The notes: a model not told the origin generated them from the sequence alone. DNA of 22,520 nt from a bacterium 210820-DFI.6.37 (GCA_020558355.1 JAJCKG010000029.1:1-22520); one strand, 5' to 3'. Counted from the first letter of the stretch, positions 1 to 6,916 are shown. Program-made: numbers and translations.

Positions 1-116
1 CGGATGAGCAGAAAAAAGCGATTGCGCTGGAAATGAAAAGAGAGGGCATGGAGCCGGAGCAAATAGCCCGGCTGACTAAGCTGACACTGGATGAAATAGA
101 AAAGCTGAACCTGTAA
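1..116 (+). CDS. C-terminal fragment of a probable Rpn-family nuclease
   Basis: The window opens inside a gene. The frame whose codons begin at base 3 runs open to a TAA at 114-116 and encodes about 37 residues. These include REGMEPEQIARLTKLTLDEI. This pattern of charged helix, then GM-x-x-E-x-I-A-x-L-T-x-L-x-x-x-E-I-E-x-L, is typical of the extreme C-terminus of Rpn (recombination-promoting nuclease, YhgA-like, PD-(D/E)XK) proteins in Clostridia. The catalytic core would lie to the left, outside the window, so nuclease function cannot be confirmed. A similar short helical tail also occurs in some transposase-like and HTH proteins. No convincing terminator follows the stop. Confidence 0.5.
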   Translation, partial: DEQKKAIALEMKREGMEPEQIARLTKLTLDEIEKLNL

Positions 117-160
117 TCCAAAAGCGGCAATCAAAAAACATAAAAAAACATAAATTCCTA

Positions 161-189
161 TGGAAAAGCGGAGGATTCTGTTGTAGAAT
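161..189 (+). promoter_or_regulatory. Possible sigma-A promoter for the small RRXRR-like membrane protein
   Basis: TGGAAA (161-166) and TAGAAT (184-189) are separated by 17 bp. They match the -35 consensus at 4 of 6 and the -10 consensus at 5 of 6 positions. The predicted transcript would start near 196, about 40 bases ahead of the ATG at 235. This is a consensus match only. Confidence 0.35.
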
Positions 190-234
190 ACAAGAAAGTA
201 AGTTGTGTGTGAAAGAAAAAGAAGGAGGGCAATC

Positions 235-492
235 ATGAATCTTTTAGTATGCGTATTTTTAGTATGCGGAATCCTTGCTGTAGCTTTTGGAATTGTTTCA
301 CTGGTCATTACAGGGAAAAAAGCGGAATTTGCGGTTGTGCAAGACGCGTACGGCAACAGGATATCACGTTCCTGCAGCGTTGCGAGGGCCAGAGCGATGG
401 TATCTCAGGGCGAGGCGACCCTGATAAGGGCAAGCTACCCGGTGACAATCCGGCTCAATGAACCGCGGGAAACAACGGGGCGTAGTTCCTAG
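235..492 (+). CDS. Small membrane-anchored protein with an RRXRR/PLMP-like domain
   Basis: This is an 85-residue protein. An upstream in-frame ATG exists at 205, but the strong AAGGAGG at 221-227 sits 7 bases before the ATG at 235, so 235 is preferred. Residues 3-26 form one hydrophobic helix, probably an N-terminal membrane anchor. Residues 31-75 read like the RRXRR domain (PLMP domain) that starts IscB-like RNA-guided nucleases: a V-x-D-x-x-G strand, then CSVARARAMVSQGEA, then YPVTIRL. In IscB-type proteins the same order appears as V-x-D-x-x-G, PxRARxLLxxGxA, YPFTIxL. No RuvC or HNH domain follows, and a terminator lies just downstream, so this is a stand-alone domain and not an obviously broken nuclease. 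The function is unknown. The family resemblance is from recall of the motif and has not been searched. Confidence 0.75.
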   Translation: MNLLVCVFLVCGILAVAFGIVSLVITGKKAEFAVVQDAYGNRISRSCSVARARAMVSQGEATLIRASYPVTIRLNEPRETTGRSS

Positions 493-544
493 TGTGGGAA
501 TAACAGGAATAAAGGGCAGTATTCGCCCAAAGACAAGTAATTTT

Positions 545-576
545 AGGGACAAGGTTATTAGTACCTGTCCCTTTTT
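545..576 (+). terminator. Intrinsic terminator after the RRXRR-like gene
   Basis: Bases 545-555 and 563-572 form a stem of ten base pairs with one bulged A, around a 7-base loop. The run TTTTT (572-576) follows directly. It lies 53 bases after the stop codon at 492 and separates this gene from the SulP gene. Confidence 0.85.
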
Positions 577-668
577 GTGTGGCGGCGCAATAAAAGCGGC
601 GAAAGGATAAAAGTCAGAATAGAGTGACTGCAACGACAAAAACGAAGCAAGATTATACAAAAAATGTG

Positions 669-677
669 TGATATAAT
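669..677 (+). promoter_or_regulatory. Extended -10 promoter of the SulP gene
   Basis: TGATATAAT at 669-677 is a perfect extended -10 element (TG, one base, TATAAT). No good -35 box is seen 17 bp upstream, which is acceptable for extended -10 promoters. Transcription would begin near 684, about 50 bases before the chosen start at 734. Confidence 0.6.
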
Positions 678-733
678 AGCAAATGAGTTTTAATGTATTA
701 TGAAGATGTATTATGAAAAAGAAAGGATGTATC

Positions 734-2380
734 ATGCATTTCATAAAAGATTACGTGCGGGATTTAAAGTGTGAATTCAAGGGGTACAATGGAAAGCGGC
801 TGAGCCGGGATCTTATGGCGGGGGTTACAGTAGCGGCAGTCGCGCTGCCCTTAGCTCTGGCTTTTGGCGTCAGCTCGGGAGCGACGGCAGCCGCGGGATT
901 GGTGACAGCTATCATTGGAGGTGTTGTTATCAGCCTTTTGTCAGGAGCTTCTTTTCAAATCTCAGGACCTACGGGAGCTATGACAGCCATTCTGGTAACA
1001 CTGGCGTCAAAATACGGAATGCAGGGTATCCTGATTTCCTGTTTTTTCGCAGGGATTATACTGGTAGCTGCCGGTATTCTCAAAGTAGGAAGAATCATTT
1101 ACTACATACCATCCTCTGTTATAACCGGGTTTACCTCAGGAATCGCTATTATCATCGCTTTGGGACAGCTTGATAATTTTTTCGGAGTGACTTCTGAAGG
1201 CGATCTGGCCATTATCAAAGTGTTATCTTATTTTACTTCCGGGTTTGATCCGGATTTTCCAACAATGGGAATCGGCCTTGCCATTATCATCATTATGTGC
1301 CTGTGGCCGAAAAAATGGAACGCGAAAGTACCTTCTTCTCTGGCTGCTTTGGTTTTCATTCTGGTTTTCAATCATTTTGCGGGGCTGGATGTCGCAGTAG
1401 TAGGAGAGATCCCCAAGACCTTGTTTTTAGCGGACCGTCTCTCTTTGGCCAGCCTGGACCCTTCCCAGTTCTGGGATCTGTTTGTGCCGGCGTTTTCCAT
1501 CGCGGCCCTTGCCATGATCGAGTCGCTGCTTTGCGGGGCTTCCGCTGGGAAAATGAAAAACGAAACCATCAACGGCGACAGAGAGCTGATCGCGCAGGGA
1601 ATAGGCAATATTCTGATTCCGCTTTTCGGAGGTGTTCCAGCTACAGCGGCAATTGCCCGTACCAGCGTTGCCATAAAGGCCGGATGTGAAACGAGACTGA
1701 CGGGCGTTTTCCACGCGGTGATTTTGCTGCTGTCCATGTTCGTATTAGCGCCGGTCATGTCAAAGGTGCCGCTTTCCGCATTGGCGGGGATCCTCATTGT
1801 TACTGCATGGAGAATGAATGACTGGGAGAACATCCGCTTTATTTTCAGCCATAAATTCAAAACCGGAATGCTTAAATTTTTCATTACCATGGCGGCAACC
1901 GTTGTTCTGGATCTGACCCAGGCCATCATTATCGGGGTAGCCTTCTCTACCTTTATGATCGTTGTAAAGCTGACCGATATCGATATTACCATTGCGGATA
2001 TTGAAAATGAAAGGCTGGAAGAAATCGGAATCTATATTCCTAAGGTTTCAAAACGAATCCGGATGGCGTATCTTACAGGAACGATTTTCTTCGCGGTAAC
2101 AGACAAATTGAAATCACAGCTTTCAGAACTGGGAAACACAGAGGTGCTGATCCTTTCCATGCGGGGTGTTCCAGTTATTGACCTTTCCGGCATCCAGGCC
2201 CTGCTGGAGCTGCAGCAGGAGCTTTCTGAGGAAGAGGTGACCGTTATGCTTTCCAGCGTTCAGCCCAAGGTACTGGAAGAGCTGAGGCGAGGCGGACTGA
2301 TTGAGAGAATCGGAGAAGAGCATGTCTTTGACAGCGCGGAGCTTGCCATTGTCCGCGCGCAGAAGGAAATGGAAGAATAG
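734..2380 (+). CDS. SulP-family anion permease with C-terminal STAS domain
   Basis: A 548-residue integral membrane transporter of the SulP/SLC26 family, which moves sulfate, bicarbonate or related anions. The substrate cannot be read from the sequence. The start at 734 is preferred over the in-frame ATG at 713 because GAAAGGA (721-727) lies 6 bases before it. The N-terminal half has the family's hallmarks: RDLMAGVTVAAVALPLALAF near residues 25-45, then SGASFQISGPTGAMTAIL, then many hydrophobic helices. The C-terminal part, about residues 430-545, is a STAS domain. It contains VIDLSGIQALLEL, with the Ser at the position phosphorylated in anti-sigma antagonist relatives. It is transcribed alone, between a terminator upstream and a separate promoter downstream. 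Confidence 0.93.
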   Translation: MHFIKDYVRDLKCEFKGYNGKRLSRDLMAGVTVAAVALPLALAFGVSSGATAAAGLVTAIIGGVVISLLSGASFQISGPTGAMTAILVTLASKYGMQGILISCFFAGIILVAAGILKVGRIIYYIPSSVITGFTSGIAIIIALGQLDNFFGVTSEGDLAIIKVLSYFTSGFDPDFPTMGIGLAIIIIMCLWPKKWNAKVPSSLAALVFILVFNHFAGLDVAVVGEIPKTLFLADRLSLASLDPSQFWDLFVPAFSIAALAMIESLLCGASAGKMKNETINGDRELIAQGIGNILIPLFGGVPATAAIARTSVAIKAGCETRLTGVFHAVILLLSMFVLAPVMSKVPLSALAGILIVTAWRMNDWENIRFIFSHKFKTGMLKFFITMAATVVLDLTQAIIIGVAFSTFMIVVKLTDIDITIADIENERLEEIGIYIPKVSKRIRMAYLTGTIFFAVTDKLKSQLSELGNTEVLILSMRGVPVIDLSGIQALLELQQELSEEEVTVMLSSVQPKVLEELRRGGLIERIGEEHVFDSAELAIVRAQKEMEE

Positions 2381-2391
2381 GTTTCTTTAAC

Positions 2392-2420
2392 TTGCCCCCT
2401 ATCGCCAAATCATGTATAAT
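2392..2420 (+). promoter_or_regulatory. Sigma-A promoter of the hydrate dehydratase-toxin operon
   Basis: TTGCCC (2392-2397) and a perfect TATAAT (2415-2420) are separated by exactly 17 bp. The predicted start near 2427 lies downstream of the ATG at 2412, which falls inside the -10 region. This supports the later start codon at 2475. Confidence 0.65.
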
Positions 2421-2474
2421 AATTTAATGCGAAACGCGGGAAAAGGTGAAATTTTTGCCTGTAAGGAAAATTTT

Positions 2475-3329
2475 ATGGAGAAACCAGGTTTAATAACAAG
2501 AGAATATGTAAATACTGTAATTAAGGAACGTCCCAGGGACATACATAAAGGCGACTGCGGGAAGGTCCTTATTATTGCAGGCTCTGTGGGCATGGCGGGC
2601 GCGGCCATGCTCTGCGCGCGGGGAGCGCTGCGGTCAGGAGCGGGTCTTGTGCGGATCTCTGCTCCGAAGGAACTGTATCCTGTTTTGCAGACAGGAGTTC
2701 CCGAAGCTACATGTGTCCCAAGGGAGCTTTCCCTACTGGATTTTATGGCGTGCGACGCGATAGCCATCGGTCCGGGGTTAGGAGATGATGGGCAAAGTGC
2801 CGAACTGATCCGCACGATTTTAAAGGAATACAGAAAAACCATTGTATTGGATGCCGATGGGATCAACGCTGTCAGTCGTTTCGATCTGGGACAGGAGCTG
2901 CGGCAGACCGGCGCTCAGGTTATTATGACTCCGCATCCGGGAGAAGCTGCGAGATTTCTCGCGTACTGCGGAATTGATATGAGCGGCATGCGGCGGCCAG
3001 CTGCGGCAAAAGCGCTGGCGGCAGCGTCTGGAGCTGTCTGCGTACTGAAAGGCAGCGGATCTCTGGTGGCAACCCAAGACGGAAATTCATATATTAATAC
3101 TACAGGAAACCCGGGAATGGCAACTGGAGGCAGCGGCGATGTACTGACTGGTATCATTGCGGCTCTGGCCGGACAGGGCCTTGACCCGGCAGACTGCGCG
3201 AAAGCGGGCGTATTTCTGCATGGAATGGCAGGCGATCTGTGCGCGGCTTCCCTGGGGGAAACCGGCATGACAGCGCTGGACCTTGCAAACCAGACAGCGC
3301 TTGCTTTCAAAGAAATTATTGGAAAATAG
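2475..3329 (+). CDS. nnrD: ADP-dependent NAD(P)H-hydrate dehydratase, stand-alone
   Basis: A 284-residue cytosolic repair enzyme that dehydrates damaged NADHX and NADPHX back to NADH and NADPH, using ADP. It has the ribokinase-like YjeF C-terminal fold. Visible motifs are KVLIIAGSVGMAGAAML near the N-terminus, GPGLG at about residue 99, DADGIN from residue 126, MTPHPGEAARFL, and the active-site GNPGMATGGSGDVLTG with Asp222 in GSGD. The start at 2475 is chosen because AAGGA at 2463-2467 lies 7 bases upstream and because the in-frame ATG at 2412 overlaps the -10 promoter box. Many bacterial homologues carry an N-terminal epimerase domain (NnrE). It is absent here, so the epimerase must be encoded elsewhere or be lacking. 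The toxin gene follows after 28 bases. Confidence 0.93.
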   Translation: MEKPGLITREYVNTVIKERPRDIHKGDCGKVLIIAGSVGMAGAAMLCARGALRSGAGLVRISAPKELYPVLQTGVPEATCVPRELSLLDFMACDAIAIGPGLGDDGQSAELIRTILKEYRKTIVLDADGINAVSRFDLGQELRQTGAQVIMTPHPGEAARFLAYCGIDMSGMRRPAAAKALAAASGAVCVLKGSGSLVATQDGNSYINTTGNPGMATGGSGDVLTGIIAALAGQGLDPADCAKAGVFLHGMAGDLCAASLGETGMTALDLANQTALAFKEIIGK

Positions 3330-3357
3330 AAGAACAAGATAGATAGGAGTGAAGGAC

Positions 3358-3714
3358 TTGCTGGTAAAGAAAGGCGATCTTTATTTTGCAGATTTAAGTC
3401 CGGTAATCGGCTCCGAACAGGGCGGTGTCAGACCTGTCCTGGTGGTTCAGAACAATGTGGGTAACAAGTACAGCCCGACAATCATCGTGGCCGCGGTTAC
3501 TTCTCAGAAAAACAAAGCCAATCTGCCGACCCATGTGGAAATCGCAGCGGACGGCAATGGACTCAGCAAGAACTCAGTAGTATTATTAGAACAGCTCAGA
3601 ACAATTGATAAAAAACGGTTAAAGGAACGGATTGGTACCATAAGCCAGGAACGTTTACCGGATGTAGATGAAGCGTTAGGTGTAAGTCTTGGAATAACAA
3701 ACACCTTTGAGTAG
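3358..3714 (+). CDS. ndoA: EndoA/MazF-type mRNA interferase toxin
   Basis: A 118-residue toxin of the MazF/PemK family. Bacillus EndoA cleaves single-stranded mRNA at UACAU sites and is held in check by an antitoxin, EndoAI. The start is taken as TTG at 3358. AGGAG (3345-3349) is 8 bases upstream, and it overlaps the alternative GTG at 3349, making that start unlikely. With this start the catalytic residues fall at Arg25 (in GGVRPVL) and Thr48 (in AAVTS), exactly as in B. subtilis EndoA. The fold motif GDLYFADLSPVIGSEQGG is intact. In Bacillus the antitoxin gene lies directly upstream, but here the neighbour is nnrD and no antitoxin-sized frame lies between. Expression is probably from the nnrD promoter. 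Confidence 0.93.
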   Translation: MLVKKGDLYFADLSPVIGSEQGGVRPVLVVQNNVGNKYSPTIIVAAVTSQKNKANLPTHVEIAADGNGLSKNSVVLLEQLRTIDKKRLKERIGTISQERLPDVDEALGVSLGITNTFE

Positions 3715-3730
3715 TTTTAAACAGCTTTTT

Positions 3731-3773
3731 AGGCGGCAGGCAGGAGGGCGTCTGACCCTTCTGCCCAGCGCCT
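3731..3773 (+). other. Long imperfect hairpin without a U-tract
   Basis: Bases 3731-3748 can pair with 3756-3773 around a 7-base loop. The stem has about 15 pairs, interrupted by a 3-base internal loop, and includes one G-U pair. No T-run follows, so it is a weak fit for an intrinsic terminator. It may act as a transcript-end or RNA stability structure between the toxin gene and the transketolase genes. Confidence 0.55.
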
Positions 3774-3808
3774 GATATAGATATATAGAAAATAACGGGA
3801 GGATGAAG

Positions 3809-4627
3809 ATGGATTACACACAGTTTGAAAAAACAGCGGCAAATATCCGTACAGGGATCGTCAAAGCTATACATAATGCCGGATCCGGCCATCCGGGCGG
3901 CTCTCTGTCCGCGGCAGATATCGTAACAGCGCTGTATTTTAAGGAGATGAATATCGACCCTGAAAAGCCGGATATGGCAGAAAGGGACAAGTTCATTTTG
4001 TCCAAGGGACATGCGGGTCCCGTTCAGTATGCCGCGCTGGCAGAACGGGGATATTTCCCGAAAGAAGATATTCTGCAGCTGAGAAAGCTTGGAAACCGGT
4101 TCCAGGGACATCCGAATATGCATAAAGTTCCCGGCATTGAAATGTCCACAGGCTCATTAGGCCAGGGCTTTTCCGTCGCCGGGGGAATGGCTATGGCAAA
4201 CAAGCTGGACGGAAATCCGGGAAGGGTTTATGTACTGCTGGGAGACGGCGAGATACAGGAAGGAATCATCTGGGAAGCGGCTATGTCCGCGGCTCATTAT
4301 AAGCTGGACAATCTGGTAGGGATCCTGGACTGGAACGGGCTTCAGATTGATGGAAAGAATGAAGATGTCATGACGGTCGCTCCCGTTGATGAAAAATTCC
4401 GCGCCTTTGGATGGAATGTGATCCAGATTGACGGTCACGATTTCGCGCAGATCTTTGACGCCTTTGAGCAGGCAAGAGCGCGCGAGGGACAGCCGACTAT
4501 GATCATCGCGAAAACCCACAAGGGAAGAGGCGTTTCCTTTATGGAGGATCAATACGGATGGCACGGAAAAGCACCGAACGAAGAACAGACGCAGCAGGCA
4601 GTGGAAGAACTGGGAGGTGAATGGTAA
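3809..4627 (+). CDS. Transketolase, N-terminal (thiamine-binding) subunit
   Basis: A 272-residue cytosolic subunit of a split transketolase, which moves two-carbon units between pentose phosphates and other sugars. The start at 3809 is preferred over the ATG at 3803, because GGAGG (3798-3802) directly abuts 3803 but is 6 bases from 3809. Family motifs are SGHPGGSLSAADIVTALYF near residues 26-44, GHAGPVQYAALAERGYF, GSLGQGFSVAGGMAMA, and the thiamine diphosphate motif that begins GDGEIQEG and ends near LDWNGLQIDG. Its TAA overlaps the ATG of the second subunit by one base (TAATG at 4625-4629), giving tight translational coupling as expected for equal amounts of both subunits. No clear promoter was found in the upstream 80 bases. 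Confidence 0.95.
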   Translation: MDYTQFEKTAANIRTGIVKAIHNAGSGHPGGSLSAADIVTALYFKEMNIDPEKPDMAERDKFILSKGHAGPVQYAALAERGYFPKEDILQLRKLGNRFQGHPNMHKVPGIEMSTGSLGQGFSVAGGMAMANKLDGNPGRVYVLLGDGEIQEGIIWEAAMSAAHYKLDNLVGILDWNGLQIDGKNEDVMTVAPVDEKFRAFGWNVIQIDGHDFAQIFDAFEQARAREGQPTMIIAKTHKGRGVSFMEDQYGWHGKAPNEEQTQQAVEELGGEW

Positions 4628-5553
4628 TGGCAGAAAAAATGGCCACAAGACAGGCCTACGGCAAAAAGCTGGTAGAGCTTGGAGAAAAATATGACAATCT
4701 GGTGGTAATGGACGCGGACCTTTCCAAATCCACCATGACCGCGGAATTCGGAAGTACATATCCGGAGCGCTTTTTCAATATGGGAATCGCGGAACAGAAC
4801 CTGTATGGAGCGGCTACGGGACTGGCGCTTTCAGGAAAAGTGGTCTGCGCCAGCACCTTTGCGATGTTCGCGGCAGGACGGGCTTTTGAAATTATCCGTA
4901 ATTCCATCGGTTATACCGGAGCCAATGTGAAAATCTGCGCGACCCACGCGGGGATCACAGTTGGAGAAGACGGAGCCAGCCATCAGACCTTCGAAGATAT
5001 CGCTCTTATGAGAACGATTCCTGGTATGACCGTGATCAATCCATCGGATGGAGTTTCCGCGGGAAAACTGCTGGAGCAGGCGGTGGCTATGAACGGCCCA
5101 TGCTATGTAAGACTTGGAAGAGCGGCGGTGCCAGTGTTCTATGATGAAAACGCCGATATTACCCTGGGCAAAGGAAACTGTCTCCGGGAAGGAAAGGACG
5201 CGGCTATCATCGCGACTGGCATTATGGTCAATGAAGCGATTCTTGCGGCGGAAGAACTGGCAAAGGACGGCATCGACGCCCGCGTTATCGATCTTCATAC
5301 CATTAAGCCTATTGATGAAGAAATCATCATCAAGGCCGCCGAGGAAACTGGAAAAATCGTTACAGCGGAAGAACACTCTGTCATTGGCGGACTGGGAAGC
5401 GCTGTAGCGGAAGTGGTTACAAAAAACGCTCCGGCAAAGATGGCTTTTGTAGGGCAGAAGGATACCTTCGGAGAATCAGGAAAACCGGATCAGCTGAAGG
5501 AAAAATACGGCATGACCGCTGCGGATATTGTAGCGGCAGTGAAAAGCCTGTAG
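4627..5553 (+). CDS. Transketolase, C-terminal subunit
   Basis: A 308-residue partner of the preceding gene that carries the pyrimidine-binding and C-terminal domains of transketolase. GGAGG at 4613-4617 is 9 bases before the ATG at 4627 and only 3 before the ATG at 4621, so 4627 is the likely start. Motifs include MDADLSKSTMTAEFGSTYPE, FFNMGIAEQNLYGAATGLAL (containing the catalytic Glu that activates the cofactor), CATHAGITVGEDGASHQ and, in the last domain, GTGIMVNEAILAAEEL-like and EEHSVIGGLGSAVAE. The split form is common in Clostridia and archaea. 1-deoxyxylulose 5-phosphate synthase is related, but it is a single longer chain. Confidence 0.95.
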   Translation: MAEKMATRQAYGKKLVELGEKYDNLVVMDADLSKSTMTAEFGSTYPERFFNMGIAEQNLYGAATGLALSGKVVCASTFAMFAAGRAFEIIRNSIGYTGANVKICATHAGITVGEDGASHQTFEDIALMRTIPGMTVINPSDGVSAGKLLEQAVAMNGPCYVRLGRAAVPVFYDENADITLGKGNCLREGKDAAIIATGIMVNEAILAAEELAKDGIDARVIDLHTIKPIDEEIIIKAAEETGKIVTAEEHSVIGGLGSAVAEVVTKNAPAKMAFVGQKDTFGESGKPDQLKEKYGMTAADIVAAVKSL

Positions 5554-5590
5554 TGTTTTGACAGTGAAAAAGGGGGAAGCGTTTTTCGCA

Positions 5591-6247
5591 ATGAGGAAAA
5601 AAGTTTTATGTTTTGTTCTGGCTTTTGCCTTATGTCTGTCCTTTGCGGCGTGTACGGCAGCTTCCGAGCCGGAGGAGCCGTCAGAAAGCACAGAACCTTC
5701 TACAGAAGCTCCGGCCAAAGATAAAGTATTCAAAACCAGCGATGAGCTGTTTCAGATTACAGCCGATGAAAACTGGTCTCCCGCGGAAGAGTCTCTGAAT
5801 ATTGAAGACGCCGGACTGGTTCTTGCAAAAGAAGCCGAAACGGCAGACGCCCAGGAGACATCCCAGCCAGCGGAGGCTTCAGAAAATGAAAAGAGCGGCG
5901 AAACAGCGGATGGCTACATAGCGCTGATCAGCGAATACAAATATAATTTTTCCGAAGGCCTTTCCGGATATAACAAGCTGGTGGTCAAGCATATGGAAAA
6001 AAATGTGGACGAGGAAAAAACCAGCCAATCGGAAGAGCTGAAGCTGGGGGAACATGACGCGTATAAAACCGTCATGTCCGGCAAAGTCGAAGAGCTGGAA
6101 GTCACTTACGCGATCTACTGCGCGGAAGTGGACAGCTATTACGTCCAGCTGATCTGCTGGAGCCCGGACGCCAGCCAGGACAAGCTTGCCGCGGAGTTTG
6201 ACAAGATCGCGCGCAGCTTGCGGTCAGCGGAAGAGACAGAAGAGTAG
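5591..6247 (+). CDS. Secreted lipoprotein of unknown function
   Basis: A 218-residue protein beginning with a lipoprotein signal peptide, MRKKVLCFVLAFALCLSFAA then Cys21, which would be lipidated and anchor the protein to the outer face of the membrane. A linker rich in Glu, Ser, Thr and Pro follows (about residues 22-45). The rest is a single domain that starts FKTSDELFQITADENWS and ends DKLAAEFDKIARSLR. This layout is seen in small extracellular proteins with a PsbP/Mog1-like fold, but I do not recognise a specific family. An acidic insertion near residues 80-105 interrupts the domain. The start at 5591 follows from the signal peptide. Its ribosome binding site, GGGGGA at 5572-5577, is unusually far away (13 bases). 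In-frame TTG (5558) and GTG (5564) upstream would add about ten residues. Confidence 0.75.
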   Translation: MRKKVLCFVLAFALCLSFAACTAASEPEEPSESTEPSTEAPAKDKVFKTSDELFQITADENWSPAEESLNIEDAGLVLAKEAETADAQETSQPAEASENEKSGETADGYIALISEYKYNFSEGLSGYNKLVVKHMEKNVDEEKTSQSEELKLGEHDAYKTVMSGKVEELEVTYAIYCAEVDSYYVQLICWSPDASQDKLAAEFDKIARSLRSAEETEE

Positions 6248-6265
6248 AAAAAAAGTAATAACAGG

Positions 6266-6319
6266 CTCCCTTCCTGAATAGTTTTAAATATAGATCAGAC
6301 GGAAGGGAGTTTTTGTTTT
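6266..6319 (+). terminator. Terminator-like hairpin that contains the next gene's ribosome binding site
   Basis: CTCCCTTCC (6266-6274) pairs perfectly with GGAAGGGAG (6301-6309) around a 26-base loop. TTTTTGTTTT (6310-6319) follows. The right arm is also the only purine-rich sequence placed to serve as ribosome binding site for the TTG start at 6318. The element may therefore reduce both read-through and translation of the PrcB-domain gene. Confidence 0.7.
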
Positions 6320-6797
6320 GGGTGAAAAAGAAAAAGAGAAAAAGCCGCGAAAGCCGGGGAAAAAAATCGTGATCCTGGTTATTGTTCTTCTGATTGCGGC
6401 CGCGGCGGCAGGAGTTATAGCGACAGGTCTGCTGAAGGGTGATAAAGCAGTGGAATTTAAAACATTAAGTGAAAGTAAAATACCTCAGGACATTTCCAGC
6501 CAGGTGATCCCGGAATACAGAACCCTGGAACGCGCGCTGGCTTGTGTGGTCGATGGTAAGGTTTATGTTGTAGTGACCAGAGGAGAAAAGCCTACCTCAG
6601 GCTTTGAAGTGGATATTGACAAAATGAAGCTGGAAGAAAAAGACGGAAAGCGTAATTTGATCGTATACGCGGATTTTAAAGATCCGGAAAAAGAAAAAGC
6701 GCTGGCTCAGGTGATCACCTATCCGGTCAAAGTGGCTGAGACGGATCTCGCGCAGCTTCCGGATGAAATCGAGCTTCGGATACAATACGAGGAATAA
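6318..6797 (+). CDS. Membrane-anchored PrcB-domain protein
   Basis: A 159-residue protein. The first 17 residues are Lys- and Glu-rich, and residues 18-40 form a single membrane helix, so the remainder probably faces outward. Residues about 52-157 resemble the PrcB C-terminal domain. The pattern includes a segment KVYVVVTRGEKPTSGFEVDI (with PTSGF in place of the usual PTGGY), then DFKDPEKEKALAQVITYPVKV (VITYP being highly conserved). PrcB stabilises a surface protease complex in Treponema denticola. For other bacteria the role is not known. The TTG at 6318 is used because no ATG or GTG lies in frame before the membrane helix and AGGGAG (6304-6309) is 8 bases upstream. A strong terminator follows. 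Confidence 0.75.
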   Translation: MGEKEKEKKPRKPGKKIVILVIVLLIAAAAAGVIATGLLKGDKAVEFKTLSESKIPQDISSQVIPEYRTLERALACVVDGKVYVVVTRGEKPTSGFEVDIDKMKLEEKDGKRNLIVYADFKDPEKEKALAQVITYPVKVAETDLAQLPDEIELRIQYEE

Positions 6798-6820
6798 CAA
6801 TCTCTGTAAACAGAAAGAAG

Positions 6821-6855
6821 CCTTCCGCGGCAATTTTCGCCGCGGAGGGTTTTTT
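6821..6855 (+). terminator. Strong intrinsic terminator after the PrcB-domain gene
   Basis: Bases 6821-6831 pair with 6839-6849 in an 11-bp GC-rich stem with one G-U pair and a 7-base loop. TTTTTT (6850-6855) follows immediately. Confidence 0.95.
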
Positions 6856-6887
6856 GATGTGCTGGGGACAGACTTTCCTGAAATGGA

Positions 6888-6916
6888 TTGACAAAATATG
6901 TAACAGACTTTAAGAT
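6888..6916 (+). promoter_or_regulatory. Distal promoter of the ftsE operon
   Basis: A perfect TTGACA (6888-6893) is followed after 17 bp by TAAGAT (6911-6916). Transcription would start near 6923 and leave a leader of about 160 bases before ftsE. Confidence 0.6.

Noticed and set aside
235..492. Complete IscB nuclease or its guide RNA
   Set aside because: No RuvC or HNH sequence follows the RRXRR-like part and the next 200 bases hold only a terminator and a promoter. No guide RNA structure could be recognised by eye.
364..744. Minus-strand open frame of 126 codons
   Set aside because: It crosses the RRXRR-like gene, the terminator and the SulP promoter, and its product is low-complexity and hydrophobic. 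It looks like a shadow frame.
5558..5563. TTGACA as a promoter -35 box before the lipoprotein gene
   Set aside because: No acceptable -10 box lies 16-18 bp downstream, so it is not supported.
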